Source: Eublepharis macularius (taxonomy: Eukaryota; Chordata; Lepidosauria; Squamata; Eublepharidae). Taken from it: a stretch of DNA of 64,000 nucleotides. Where the stretch lies: the NCBI RefSeq assembly GCF_028583425.1, contig NC_072793.1, forward strand, positions 98,937,689 to 99,001,688. The letters run 5' to 3'. The notes below the pieces were generated by a model. That model made no database searches. It worked only from the letters and a program-made list of their open reading frames with translations, and was not told the origin of the DNA. Of this stretch, positions 11,253 through 23,106 are shown in pieces; position 1 is the stretch's first letter; each line of letters starts with the position of its first letter. The translations under genes were made by a program, and so were the position numbers.

Positions 11253-12690
11253 TAATACTGGCGATGAAGATGGGATACAGAGTGGGTAGGCAGCCCCGCA
11301 GCGACAAAAGCTAAAAGAGCTGAAGGCGGGTAGGCAGCCCCGCAATGCTCCAAGCTGGAAGTGGGTAGGTAGCCCTGCAGTGTGCAAGCTGAATCACTTA
11401 CCAGCGAGGAATTGTCTCCTCCACTGCCATAAGCTGAATCACTTACCAGTGAGGAATTTTCACCTCTGCCACCCTCGTTCACACCAGAGCAACAGACAGC
11501 ATGGCCGCCAAGGCCAGTTTGAACAGTTCAATGCTGCCGCTGAGGACTGGGACTCCTAAGTCCCAACTTTCCAATTTTACCTCACAGCAAATGAAATCAC
11601 TTGCACTGTGTGGGAGAAAGTTCCCTTCCTCAGTGCCCATATTCAAAATCACCCATGCTCTTGTGGCACCAGAAGCGCTGAAATAAGTGCCACTCGTCAT
11701 GATCTAGGCAAAATTAAAAGAGCACTTCTCGCCGCAGCCACCAAAGATTGCTAGCCGCCATGCCTTCTACAAGTGTGATCAGGCCCTGGGTGAAACAATC
11801 ACCACATTCATCACAGCCTTACGGAAGTTAGCCAGACTGTGCAAATTCACTGACCTCAAAGATGCCCTCTGTGATTGGCTAGTATGAGTTCAGGACAAAA
11901 AACTGCAGCAGCAGCTCTTCACAAAGAAGAACTTAGACTTCAAAACGGCCTATGAAAAGGCCATCGCAGCAGAAGCAGCAGACCAGTCCACAAAAAACAT
12001 GCAACAGTCGCAGAGTTCAGTGTTACCAAAGAAGGAAGAACCGGTTCACCACAAGAGCCTCGAGAGTGAGTCCGAGGAAGAGGACGAAGTTCTCCGAATG
12101 CAAGCAGTGTGACCCAAGTGTTCCAAATGCCAGCTATATTGGGGGTCCCCCTGTGCCAGCTGTGGGGGTGGACCATGAGCACCAAAAGTGCAGATTCCAC
12201 AATGCTGAGTGCCAAGTGTGCAGCAAAAGGGGCCACATCACATGGGCCTGCAGAGCTGTCAAAAAGGGAGGCTCTCCACAGCAGTCTCCACACCTCACTC
12301 CGCACCATCGTCAGTTGGCAGTAAAGGTTTCTTCTCAGCTGGAAGAATGCCATTCATTGACTGGGGGTTTGGGCAAAACTGTTGTCCTCAACACCAAAAT
12401 GGGCACCAGAGAGAAGATCCGTATCACTGTGCTTACTGAAGGGCCACCATGCAAGACGGAGGTTGATACCAGGTCAGTGCTCTCTATCATCTCTATGGAC
12501 ACCTTCAACCATGTGTGCCCCAGGGGGAAGAACCGACAGCTCGAGCCCTGTGATCTCATCCTGACAGACTTCCAGGGTCGTCGGGTTGCAGTGGCAGGAG
12601 TTGGCCGAGTCGTGGTCAGCTATAAGGACTTTCATGGCCCCCTCCGTCTAGGTGTTGTTATGGGTCGCCTCACTAGCTTGCCAGGACGAT
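11253..12690 (+). pseudogene. Gypsy gag and protease remnant
   Basis: Decayed coding sequence of the Gypsy element. A CCHC zinc-knuckle pattern (CQVCSKRGHITWAC) near 12205-12250 marks the nucleocapsid end of gag, and the following segment, about 12360-12690, aligns in character with a retropepsin. In the intact family these make the particle core and process it. This copy is a broken fossil. Confidence 0.7.
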
Positions 12691-12693
12691 TGG

Positions 12694-13440
12694 TGTAATG
12701 ATTTCAAGAAATGGGTGCATGAGTCTTTAAATGTTTGGTGAGATAGGTGAAGAGTGGGGGTGAAAGAGAGAGATGAGTGAGTGATATGATTGGTTGATGA
12801 CAGAGAGTGGGCGGTGTGAAGGCAGTTTTCAGTTATTGAGAGAGAAAAAAAGGTTCAGTTAGGGCAAGAGAGGCGAGCTGTGTGCAGCCTGAGTGTGTTC
12901 ATGTATTTGTGAGGGAAAGGCAACCTGAGTGGAAGCCTGAACTGAATGTGTCTGTGAGACTATATATTAATTCTATTTGAAGCAGGCAAACTGTGTGTGC
13001 GCCTGAGAGAGAAAGAATTAAGAGTGAAAAGAAAACAGGCTAGCTGTGTGCTGTCTGAGGAGTTCTCTGTGTGAGAAATATAGAGCCTAGAGAAAGAGGC
13101 TAACTGTGTGTGAAGCCTTACAAGAGATCTGTGTGAATGAGTTTGGATGAAGCAACTAGAAGAACTAAGAACGACTTTTATGTAACCAATACGCTTCTTA
13201 AAAAATAAACTTTTATTTTGTTTTGTTATACCCCAGAGTAGCAGTCATTGTTATCTCCCATTCCTATCCTCAGGGCCACATAGAACCACGAAGGAGCCTG
13301 ACGCTTAAAACACGTTACCAAAGGGAAAACTTAAATAAAAATATTGGAATTTAATATTCCTGGTGGCAGCTAACTACCCAGAGGGTGTGAAGGGAAAGAT
13401 TAAAGCAAAATCCACCCTAAAGAAAGTGAAGATCATAACA
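12694..13440 (+). repeat. Solo LTR nested in the Gypsy element
   Basis: TGTAATGATTTC...GATCATAACA, flanked on both sides by the 5-bp duplication ATTGG (12689-12693 and 13441-13445). Canonical TG...CA ends, an AATAAA at 13204-13209 and 747 bp of length indicate one LTR left after recombination between the two LTRs of a retrovirus-like element. It is younger than its Gypsy host. Internal motifs repeat ('gctgtgtg', 'gcctgag'). Confidence 0.85.
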
Positions 13441-13445
13441 ATTGG

Positions 13446-15450
13446 TTTGAGGCATTGGGCATCCAAGTCACCGGAGTCCAACAAGTCACCCAATCTGATA
13501 TCAATGCAGTCTGCACAGAGTTTCCCACTGTGTGTGATGGCTCCTTAGGATGCTACACAGGGTCGCCAGTATCCCTCAACCTCGATCCAGCTGTACTGCC
13601 AACTCATCTCAAGGCGTGTCGAGTCCCTTTTGCACTCAAACTGTGCATCGACAAGGAGTTAGAGTGCCTGATCTCCCAAGGAGTCTTTGAGCATGTATCG
13701 CACACCCGATGGGAGACACCGATTGTCATGTCCATCAAGGCCAACGGGGCTGTTCGAATTTGTGCAGACTACAAGTGCACAATAAACAAGGCAATCCAGC
13801 GGCATGCATACCTGGTACCAGTCATCAGCCACCTCCTGGCATCTCTCGCAGGAGGAAGACATTCTTCAAGATCGATCTGGCACAGGTCTACCAGCAGCTC
13901 CCAGTGGACGACACCACCGCGGAAGCACAGACCATGGTAACACACCGTGTGGCATTCAAGGTCAATTCGAGGTCAGCATGGCTCCCAGGATTTTCCAGGG
14001 ACTTGTGGAAGTCCTGCTACAGGGAATTCTGGGTGTCATTCCCTATTTTGATGACGTCCTGATCATGGGAGCATCCTCCACTTAACTCGCCGGCCGCCTC
14101 CAAGAAGACAGGCGGGAAGCCCCGATATCATACTTTTTAAGGACATTATCGAAAGCTGAGCACAACTACATGCAGATTGATAAGGAAGCCCTAGCCTTGG
14201 TTGCTGGAGCAAAGAAATTTTATGATTACGTATACAGGCACCAATTTGAAATCACAATGGACCACAAGCCTCTTCTTGGCCTCTTCACGCCCAACTAGCA
14301 GACACCAGAAGTAATATCTCCCTGGATGCTGCACTGGTCAGCTGATGACTATCAACAGACCGGGCAAACCCATTGGGCATATCGACACCCTCAGCCGGCT
14401 ACCACTGCCGGGCCCTGCCGCTGCCCCCTCTCCTGTGTATGGGGTCATGCCACTTGAGGATTTGTCTCAGCCACCATTCTTGCACCGGACATCACAGCCT
14501 GCTCCACAAAGGACACCACCATCTTCCGGGTCCTCAACTGGGTGTGGAGGGGGTGGCCTGCTAACAGGTCTGAATCTGAGTTCCAGCCTTACAGCTCCCA
14601 CCAGCATGAACTGTCAGTGCACAAGGGATCCCTCAACTGGGGAAGCAGAGTTGTAGTTCCCCCCAAGCTGCATCAGCAAATGCTCGAGGCACTTCATGGT
14701 GGGCACTCGGGAATTGTGAAAATGAAATGAAGGCCCTGGACTGCAGCTATGTGTGGTGGCCAGGAATTGGCTTGGAAGTGGAGAGATGGTCTGGACTTGC
14801 CAGCCTTACCAGGAATCTCACCCTGACATGCCGCAGGCCCCTGTACAAGCCTGGGAGACAACGCGCACATCGTGGTCATGGCTCCACATAGACTTTGTGG
14901 GGCCTTTTCAAGGGCACACATTCCTAATCGTTGTGGACTCCTTCTCCAAGTGGCTGGAAGTCATTTCCATGTCAGCCATGACATCAGAGGTCATCATCTG
15001 CTCTCTGTGGCACCTGTTTGCCACTCATGGGATACCCAACACCATCGTGTCAGACAACAGTGCCCAATTCACGTCATGGGAGTTCCAGATGTCCATGGAC
15101 AATAACGCCATCCAGCACGTAATGTCAGCGCCCTTCCATCTTTCAACAAATGGGCAAGCAGAATGCATGGTGAGGTCCACAAAGGACTCACTGTGCAGGC
15201 TCGGTCACGGGGAGTTAAGCCTGCGGCTGATGGAACTCCTTCTATGGCAGCATATCACTCCACTTGCCGCCATGGGCCAGAGTCCCGCTGAGCTGTTAAT
15301 GGGGCAAAGGCTAACCACCCTACTGGAACACCTCTATCTGGATTTTGCCCCAGATGCCAGGCGGGAGACAGGAGCATCAGGGTCATCGAGAAAGGTCCAG
15401 CCGGGTGACTTTGTGTATGCTAAAAACTACGGGAGTGAGCCAGTGTGATT
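13446..15450 (+). pseudogene. Gypsy pol remnant: RT, RNase H, integrase
   Basis: Recognisable stretches, in order: reverse transcriptase (about 13560-14080, with CRVPFALKLCIDKELECLIS and VRICADYKCTINKAIQRHAY), RNase H (about 14140-14300, with DKEALALVAGAKKFYDYVY) and integrase core (about 14870-15200, with LHIDFVGPFQGHTFLIVVD and HGIPNTIVSDNSAQF). The order RT-RH-IN places it in Ty3/Gypsy rather than Copia. Broken in several places; fossil. Confidence 0.82.
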
Positions 15451-15873
15451 TCCAGCAACCATCACCCAAGTCACCAGGCCTGTGTCATCCAAAGTTGCCA
15501 ACTCCTCCGGCAAGGTCTACCGCCAGCACATTGACCAGCTTTGGCCATGCTGGCAGCCACGGGAACAGGGGCAGGACAGGGACTTCCCCCCTCGCTCCAC
15601 GGACTCTGGAGATGAACCAGCTGCAGCAGCCAAGGACTGCAGCGTCCAGCCACCCATCGTCTATAAGCGGCCTACCAACAGCTTCGAGTGGAATGGAAGT
15701 TTCTGCAAGGAACTCCTCCGACACAGAAGCACAACCAGTAATGGACACTGGGCCTTCTGTCATGGGGCCCCCTGGCACTGAAGGTTTGCACAGGTCCCAG
15801 AGGGTTCTCCATCCACCAGCCTACCTTGGGGACTATGTTTGGAATGGGGTGTCCCAAGCTTAGGGGGGAGGAA

Positions 15874-16189
15874 TGTTATGTATTGGGCTAGCTTCAATAA
15901 ATGCTAGACTCCTAATGTCTCTCTTCTTATTGGTGGTTTATTTTTGGCAGCAGCCAACCGGTTCTCTTTAATAAAGACCAATCACAATCTTGTAAATATG
16001 TTATTATGTAGATAGTTAATGCAAATCAAGTATTCTAGTTATGCATTTTTCATTGGTTGTTATATAATGGGGGCGTGGCTTATGTGTATATATTTGGCTT
16101 CTGTTGGGCCTGTTCCCGCTCAATAAAGATGTTGTTCTGAGCTGAATTACTGACTTGCTGAAATCACTATGAGCAGAAATCGCATTACA
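15874..16189 (+). repeat. Gypsy 3' LTR
   Basis: 316 bp, TGTTATG...ATTACA, matching the 5' LTR at roughly 93% of aligned sites. It has a short extra 'atgtagatagttaat' block and lacks a block of about 20 bp present in the other LTR. The polypurine tract is at 15861-15873. Confidence 0.88.
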
Positions 16190-16196
16190 TAATATG

Positions 16197-16301
16197 GGCC
16201 ACAGCCATTTTGCAAACAGAGTCATCTGGATTCCTGGGGGAAAGCTGCCAGCATTTGGTGAGTGGGTTATCCCTTTAAGAGTGTGTGGAAATGGCCCATG
16301 T
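16197..16301. repeat. Right arm of the hairpin DNA element split by Gypsy
   Basis: Reverse complement of 10775-10890 with about 85% identity by eye ('ctgggggaaagctgccagca', 'atccctttaagagtgtgtgg', ending ATGGCCCATG). Confidence 0.75.
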
Positions 16302-17067
16302 ACTGATTTTACCTCATAGTTATCTATATTGAGTTACCTCAGAAATTTTCAACCCCTGATTTCACCTGACCTTTCCCTGCCTACGTTAAATAAAATCTTT
16401 TATTTTTGAATTTTAAAACACCTCTTGCACCATTTAAGTTGTTTAAGTCAAAAGGGAGGTATCTTAGCGCAGCCACATTCTCACCAGATGCTGTTATTGA
16501 GCCCTGTGTACAGTGCTGGGGGTAGGGGAAGAGGGCAGGTGTATCCATAGAGTCCAAAGCAGTGGCAGGAGTCTCAGCAGGGGAGGACTCGTTCATCCTT
16601 TTTTGGCTTACACAATTTCTGGCAAAATCAAGCATTAAAGAAACAAATGAGGAGATGTTCAGAATGATGGAAACAATCCAAGGAAGAAGGCAATATGTGA
16701 ATAACAAGGCCAAAGACCTTGAGTACATGTTAAGCTCTAAATCTCAGTGGACAAGCATGTTCCTCCAAAAGCTTCTTTTGTTCCTTTCTGACAAACTCAA
16801 ATGAAAATGATGAGAAAGAAAACCTAGTTCTTAAATTATTAGCACAAATTAACAACCCGGGATCCAGAGCAGATTTCCTTTGTGAACTTTGGCAAGTCAC
16901 TTACATCTGGAAGCTCCTGGATAAACTCTAACCTGCTCTGGTCCCCTTGCTCCACATATACTGGAGTGCATTTGAGGGGCAGACTTTTTTTTAATCACTC
17001 AGCCTTGTCAATTTCTCCTTTCTGTTCCCTCTCCAGGCTGTTTGCCAGGCAGAGGAGAAAGCTGCAC
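16302..17067. other. No recognised feature
   Basis: Contains a 115-codon minus-strand frame (16381-16728) with a hydrophobic stretch (LLPWIVSIILNISSFVSLML) but no recognised family, neighbour or regulatory context. I do not call it a gene. Confidence 0.45.
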
Positions 17068-17070
17068 TGA

Positions 17071-17341
17071 GAGCCAAGCTACAAGTAACGCCTGACACAG
17101 GTTGGACACTTGTCAGCTTCCCTCAAGTTTTGATGGGAAATGTAGGCATTCTGGTCTTGCAGCTTGGCTGTCCATTTAATTGAAGTTTACAGAGCAGCAG
17201 TCTATGAAAGGGAGAACATGTGGTCCTTCAGTTAAATAGAGAGCCAAGCTGTAAGACCAGGATGCCTACATTTCCCATCAAAACTTGAGGGAAGCTGACA
17301 AGTGTCCAACCTGTGTCAGGCATCACTTGTAGCTTGGTTCT
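17071..17341. mobile_element. Hairpin MITE, GAGCCAAGCTACAAGT ends, TGA target duplication
   Basis: Two arms of about 115 bp are reverse complements at about 93% identity, from GAGCCAAGCTACAAGTAACG to the inverse ending CACTTGTAGCTTGGTTC. It is flanked by TGA at 17068-17070 and 17342-17344. Its ends match those of 18006-18123 and 51285-51402. The 3-bp T-N-A target suggests PIF/Harbinger-type mobilisation. Non-coding. Confidence 0.8.
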
Positions 17342-18005
17342 GAGACACACACAGGTCAGCATGCTGCCCAGCCAGAGGCCCATTATTTTTCTGCCACTCA
17401 GTAAGACTACAGAATTCCTCAGGGGCCCACTCCAGGATCACAAAACACAGCAGAGTGCAGCAGCATGTCACCACCTTTCTTGCTTGCTCCTCTTGTATTA
17501 GCTTGGTGGGCTGAGAACTTCACAGCACACATGCTTGACAGGAGGTCACAACTTGTTTGAATGCCCTTGTTAAATTCAACTCCTGACTGGATCACCTTGA
17601 TGTTCCCTGGAGAAGTTTGTCTCAAGCATAGTAGCATTTTGTGCTTCTCTGTAGCTGCTTTTCTGTTCAAGCACGAAATTATCTCATTGATTTTGGGGAG
17701 GGGGCAGGCAGTATCCCCAGAGGCCCTGGTTGTTTAGGTCATTAAATGGATCGGCTTGTATAAGTTGTGGAATTATTGTCCGTTCATCCCCCCTTTTGCA
17801 CACCTTGCACCTGCATAGTTGTATACCATTTGCTCTGTCACTAAACTATGCAAGGAAGATGGGGAAGCCCAGGAGCCCAGGCTGGAAAGGACCATGTGGT
17901 GCTACAAACCAAGGCTACCTGGGTTGCTCAAGTTATACCAGGCAAGTGGCACCCACAATGGGTGTTATTTTACCACCACCAATAGTTACCACTGGCCAAA
18001 TCAGT

Positions 18006-18123
18006 GGGCCAAGCTACAAGTGACGAAAGACACTTGAATGGCAAGTGGATTGAGTGGAGGGCAAGTGAACAGGGAGAAATACACTTGCCGTTCAAGTGTC
18101 ATTCGTCACTTGTAGCTTGGCCC
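18006..18123. mobile_element. Short MITE, GGGCCAAGCTACAAGTGACG ends, copy 2
   Basis: 118 bp with inverted ends of about 30 bp. It is the same sequence as 51285-51402 in the opposite orientation, including 'caagtggattgagtggaggg' and 'gaacagggagaaatacactt'. The immediate flanks (AGT, TGA) do not form a clear duplication. Confidence 0.8.
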
Positions 18124-18807
18124 TGAGCTAAGTGGCCTCTGCAGCACTGACAAAGCTTGACTCTGCTTGCTCCTGGCTTCCCATGGCCCTCTAGGGCAGT
18201 GGTTCACCAGGACTTTTCTCTGAAAGTTAAATGGTCAGTCTGTCTCAGAAGCTCAAATGCACTTTTCCTAACTGCTTCACACAGCTGTCAGTCTGGCTTT
18301 TGTGTCCTGTCTCATTGTCTGTCAGTCTGATCCTATGTATATTCATTCATATTCATGTCTCCAGCAAGATTTCTCCTCCATGCTGTTTCCTCTGTCCTCT
18401 TGTCCAATGGGCCTACCACTAGTATTGCCAGGTTTTAACTCTCCTCCCTCCTGTGCCTAATAGGAGCATAACCTGATAGGTTATGCTTTTCCTGGCCTGG
18501 GAACAGACAAAGCTTCCTCTGTTTACCTTCTGCATGACAAGTTGATGCCAGAAGCACAGAAATACACTCAGTAGCAATATGGCAATCCTAACTCTAAACT
18601 TAAAAAACAACAACAAAGTATTTAAAAAAAACAAGCTTTGAAACAAAAATTATGTACATATGCAAATTGACTTAATTTGCATGACTTCAGTAAAGAACAG
18701 TTCCTAGAAGTTACTTAGTTCAGTAATTGGCTACAGTGTGCCTGAATTATATAAATGGGCTGTGATATTTCTTTCACAAGGCAGTTGCTAGACCACCCAC
18801 ATTGAAG
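18124..18807. other. No recognised feature
   Basis: Unique-looking sequence with T-rich tracts. No gene or known repeat recognised. Confidence 0.45.
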
Positions 18808-18821
18808 GATTTGAGACTAGG

Positions 18822-19610
18822 TATCATGGGCTAGACTGGGCTCAGTGAAAGTGAGGACTCCTCAGGAGAAGAGGAGCCTTATGTAGCCAGCCCTGACTCA
18901 GCAGAAGCTGGTGATCAGGAAGAACAGCTGCTGGCTAGTCAGAGTCCACAGCCAGCAGCTGGGGCAGAGCCACTAGCACCTTCCAGCCCCATCACCGCAG
19001 AGGAAGCTCAGCCAGGGATTTCCCTGCTCCTAGGTTCGCCCACAGCCACAGAGGGCCGCAGAAGAAGGCAGAGGATGGAGCTGCAGGAGAGATGGCACGC
19101 TGCTCGCCTCCAGAAGGGTGCCCCATCTGGAATAGGGTGCCCCATCTGGAATACTGAAATTCATGTTGTACTTAGATTTCATTTTATTGTTTCTATCCAT
19201 TGTAATTTATTTATGATTGTAACCCACCCTGAGCCTGCTTGTGGGGAGGGTGGGCTAAAAATCTAATCAATCCTAGGATGATGCCAGCTTCTTGTGGATA
19301 GCGACGATGAGTAGCATCAGGATAGAACTCAAGCAGCTAGCTGCAAACCACGCCTGGCTATAAAAGCCAGTCTAGAGGAACTACTAGGTGTGTTGTATTC
19401 ATGTTACTGCTGTGGCTGTTCCCTTGATCCTTGCCTTGCTCCTATAGCTTTGGACGGTGTCCTTTCTCTGCCTGCACCTAGACCTGATCTTACTGGTAAC
19501 TTTCCTATGGACCCCTGACTTGGCTTTTGGACTCACCTCTGGCTTGGGACTCATGTTCAGAATTTGGACTGGAATTTGACAACTCTGCTTGGGCTGGCCA
19601 AGCCCATGAT
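18822..19610 (+). mobile_element. LTR-like unit with inverted ends, inserted at a hAT-like terminus
   Basis: Ends are TATCATGGGCT and AGCCCATGAT, flanked by ACTAGG at 18816-18821 and 19611-19616. It has a TATA box (TATAAAAGCC near 19360) and a Ser/Glu-rich stretch (18850-19120), followed by a 'ggactttggac'-style repeat tail typical of some reptile LTRs. Hence I suspect a retrotransposon LTR, a fossil, although the inverted ends are longer than usual. An L2/CR1 3' tail (about 19160-19275) sits inside it. Confidence 0.45.
19160..19275 (+). mobile_element. L2/CR1-type LINE 3' tail
   Basis: 'gattgtaacccaccctgagc' followed by 'gtgggctaaaaatctaatca' is the characteristic 3' end of squamate L2/CR1 LINEs. 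A 20-bp tandem duplication ('gtgccccatctggaata' twice, 19119-19156) sits just upstream. Confidence 0.6.
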
Positions 19611-20721
19611 ACTAGGATATGCACTTGGATACTTCCAATTTGAAAATATATCCTAAAAAATACCTTATATTTGGGTATCTGGGTGCTATTTGGGATTCAC
19701 AGGAATACTGGAAATTGATTCCCCCCAAAAATACAGAAATATTGGGAATATCTGCAAATATCTGGGGCTGGCATTTTAAGACTCCCAGGCCTGTTTTTCT
19801 TTAATTTTACAAGTTTTCTGGGCAACAGGAGGGAAACAGTTCTCCCAGGCAATGGGATCATATGTTACAGGGAGAACCTCTATGCAAAAAATAAATAAAA
19901 ACAGTGCCCAAAATGTTGTTCTTGTAATCACATAAAGAACCCTGCCCACACCCACACACAAAGATATCTCTGGAACAAGAGCTATTAGGAAAAGAGATGT
20001 GTATCTCAATTTAAAACTAGCACAAGCAAGTCCCACAAAGGCATCTAAAGTTGATATATTCTGTACTGGTGTTCTTTACAGGGGTGGGAGGGAACAATAG
20101 CATCAGTGATGAGGGACTATTGGTTCTGTTTGGCTCACCACCTTTCTGGGCTTGCAAAAGTGTTCCTTGCTTAAATTGGTTTGTCTGGGATTCTTGAATT
20201 TGATGTGGGTTGCATTGGCCTTGCCACATTGACCCATGCCTCTGCTGGGATCCTCTTGTTTTATATGGATTCAGTTGGGCTTGTGGATTCTGTTTGCGTC
20301 TGGAAACTTTTGGCCAAAGTTTGCTCTTGGTTGTTTATCTATTGGCTTCTTTGAATATTTCCTCATAGGAAACAATGGAGGCAAGAAAGGTGGCTGGGGG
20401 CACCTTGTTCAGGGGCCTGTAGAATTGGACCTCTTAATTTTATTCATTTGAAACTTGGGAGGGGGTATTTAGTGGACAGGCAGCTCTAGGTCCCCTGCAA
20501 GTTCAGTGTTATTTGGTGGGAATACAGCCACTTACTACCACTCACAAAATTGTTCATGAGAAATAATGGACCCAATTAATTCCAGAATTGCAGAAAAACC
20601 TGAACCTGCATCCCAAAACAGTAGTAGGGAGCACAAATACCCCCTGAATACCAGTATTTAGGCCTTTCTTGAAATCCACATCCAAAAATACTGGGGTTTT
20701 AGGTGCACATCTGTTTTTGAG

Positions 20722-21439
20722 GTACTGGGATGTAGTGGTATATGAGAGATAATCTTTGGGTTTCATCAGTTTGTTTACAAAGTAGTAAGATGACAGGTGG
20801 GGAAACAGTATATTGTTTTTATTCACATCCATTTATAATAGCTTCTAAACGAGTTCAAGCTAAAATACGAAACTACTTGACTATCTCTCTTTGAGGCCAT
20901 CAGCTATTATGACATTAAAGACTGGAATCTTTTGCAGAAGGTCATAAATAAGTGAATCGGGCAACCCTGGGTGGCCAGGTGGGATACAGAAACAATAGCA
21001 AATGTCAGCAGAATGAGTTATCAGCATCCATCAGCTCTTCCCTGCCTCATCTCTCAGCTGTTACATTATGAAGCCATTTCTCCCAAGACTTAAAGCGACC
21101 TGGGCCAAGCCACAAAAAATGCTGGGTGACTAAATTTCCCAGAGAAGGTCTCAGTCACGAATGAGTAAAAACAAAATTATAGGGCAGTCTTGGCTGACTG
21201 AGAACAGAATGAAATGTGATTCATTTTCATCCACCCAGCAGGGATTGCAGAGGAAAAAAAGGACTAGTTTACCCTTTCTCCTTGGCATGTGCCTAACTTT
21301 TTAGGATCTTTTTGATCTCTGCTTTGCTAAGATGGCAATAATAATAAGGGGTGCCCATGACAATTTTTTTCTTTTTAATTTTAAACATACATATTTTTCT
21401 TTAATTACCCTCACATCTCAGAATGAAGACATAAGACAC
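20722..21439. other. No recognised feature
   Basis: No gene or repeat recognised, apart from T-rich runs near 21360-21400. Confidence 0.45.
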
Positions 21440-21449
21440 CAGAATATGC

Positions 21450-21784
21450 TATCAGGCGTGAGCAGGAGAATGAACATCACTCCCATTCTGCAGTCACTCG
21501 ATTGGCTACCTATCAGCTACCTTGCTCAGTTCAAGGTATTGATTATCACATACAAAGCTCTTCATGGTCTTGGCCCGGCATACCTATGGGACCATCTCCC
21601 TCCCTATGTTCCTCGACGGCTGCTTTGCTCATCTGAACAGGGTCTCCTGCAGGTGCCACCCTGCACATGGGTGAAATCAACAGCAGCCTGTACATGGGCT
21701 TTCTCTGTGGTGGCCCCTACCCTGTGGAACAACGTGCCTAAGGAGGTCAGGAAAGCCCCCACTCTCCTAGCTTTCTGCAAATGA
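21450..21784 (+). pseudogene. L2/CR1 LINE reverse transcriptase, C-terminal tail
   Basis: Reads RRMNITPILQSLDWLPISYL, QFKVLIITYKALHGLGPAYL and PTLWNNVPKEVRKAPTLLAF, the hallmark end of CR1/L2-clade ORF2 (LDWLPV...KALHGL...LWNxLP). The protein primes and copies LINE RNA in the nucleus. Only about 110 residues remain; everything upstream, including the catalytic domain, is missing. The frame opens upstream at 21332, in non-LINE sequence. Confidence 0.8.
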
Positions 21785-22082
21785 TGTAAAATTAAATTAT
21801 TTTAAAAAGCTTTTGTATTGTAGGAAAGGACTCTTAGATGTTTCGCTAATGAGTTAAGGACCATAGACTTCACCACTATGTTGCCTTATGTACTACCTGT
21901 TTTCTTAAATATGTGCTCCTATGAGCTACTTGTGCTTCATGTGGTCTAATGTCAGCCCTAGAATTGCTTATGTTCTGTTTTAGCATTTCTTCAACTCTGT
22001 GTTGAATTCTTACTAACGCTATGTCTTTGTAAAATCCTGTTTATTTACTCTATGACATTGCTTATGGAAATGTCCATGAAAT

Positions 22083-23106
22083 AGTCAGATGTCAGATAAA
22101 TGTTGGAAATGTGGAAAGCATGAGGGTTCTTTTTATCATATGTGGTGGACATGTGAAAAAGCTAAGCATTTCTGGGGAGAAATAGTAGACGCTATGTCAG
22201 ATATATTGAAGAAAAAAGTTGTTAGAAACCCAGAATTATTGTTATGTATAAACCTAGAAGACTTTGACAAAATGGACAGGATAATGATATTTTATATGAC
22301 TACGGCAGCTAGGATAATGTATGCACAGCTGTGGAAGACAAAAGAGATACCGTCGGTGGAAGATTGGATTTTAAAAACATTGAGCTTGGCTGAAATGGAT
22401 AAACTAACGAGGAAACTTCGAGAGGAAGATATGGAAGAGTATGTAACAAGTTGGGAGAAATTCAAGAATTACATAGAAAAAAAGTGGGACATAAAAGGGA
22501 AGGTGTGGTCTTTGGATACTTTCTGAGGGGAGGATAGTGTTCTGTTACATTGAATTAATATAGAGGTAGTAATCATTATATTACATTAGAGGTAAAAAAT
22601 CTAGTTTGTGATAATATACCATTTTATTAATATATGTATGTACAATATGTTATAATTTACTAGGTTATAACGTCATGAATTGAATAACAATATAAAGGAT
22701 ATTAATAATTTTGAACATTATAGATATGATAGATATATGTAATAGTGCTATCTAAAGATATGCAATGGTATAAAATATATTACTATGACCCATTCTTAGA
22801 ATGTAGTATATAGCTATTAATATAGGGGGCATATTATATTGTAGGTTATTGGATATTATGGATAGATAGTACTAAAGGATATGGAATGTTAGATAATGGT
22901 ATTTATCATTAGATAGGTATTATTATATTATATATATTTTAGCTTGGTTAAGGTTTTATTTAAGAGGTAATAAAGGGAATGGAAAACTGTCGGAAGTCAA
23001 CAGAAAAGGGGGGAAAGGGGGGGTATTACAATATGATGGAAAGTTAACTGTGTATGTTTTTATATTTGTATAATGACCCATCCAATAAAAATGTTTTTTT
23101 AAAAAA
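22083..23106 (+). mobile_element. 5'-truncated L1 insertion with 17-bp target duplication
   Basis: Flanked by GGAAATGTCCATGAAAT at 22066-22082 and 23107-23123, identical at all 17 bases. It carries the ORF2 C-terminus (22089-22526), about 560 bp of very A+T-rich 3' UTR, and an AATAAA followed by a T/A-rich tail. The perfect duplication argues for a fairly recent insertion. Confidence 0.9.
22089..22526 (+). pseudogene. L1 ORF2 C-terminal fragment
   Basis: The 145 codons begin MSDKCWKCGKHEGSFYHMWW, the Cys-rich zinc knuckle (CxxC...H...C) near the L1 ORF2 C-terminus, and continue through TTAARIMYAQLWKTKEIPSV and WILKTLSLAEMDKLTRKLRE, typical of its last 100 residues. Endonuclease and reverse transcriptase are absent because of 5' truncation. 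The remaining frame is open to its natural stop. Confidence 0.85.

Larger units (their letters stand above)
10932..16189 (+). mobile_element. Gypsy (Ty3) LTR retrotransposon fossil with nested solo LTR
   Basis: Two LTRs (10932-11252 and 15874-16189) flank remnants of gag, protease, reverse transcriptase, RNase H and integrase in the standard Ty3/Gypsy order on the plus strand. The 3' LTR is preceded by a purine tract (15861-15873). The element is broken, with at least five breaks by eye, and also carries a 747-bp foreign solo LTR (12694-13440). By hand alignment the LTRs differ at about 7% of sites plus two indels, so the insertion is old, plausibly tens of millions of years. No clean target duplication was found. 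Confidence 0.88.
18816..20713. mobile_element. hAT-like non-autonomous element, copy 2, with nested insertion
   Basis: The left end ACTAGG is split from the continuing ATATGCACTTGG by a 789-bp insert (18822-19610). The right end reads TAGGTGCACATCTG, an inverted match to the left end. The flanks GATTTGAG (18808-18815) and TTTTTGAG (20714-20721) agree at 6 of 8 bases, fitting an old 8-bp hAT duplication. Internal blocks match 1549-1958 and resemble 43690-44935. No transposase sequence seen. Confidence 0.5.

Noticed and set aside
16381-16728. 115-codon minus-strand frame with a hydrophobic segment
   Set aside because: No homology recognised, no splice or promoter context; probably chance.
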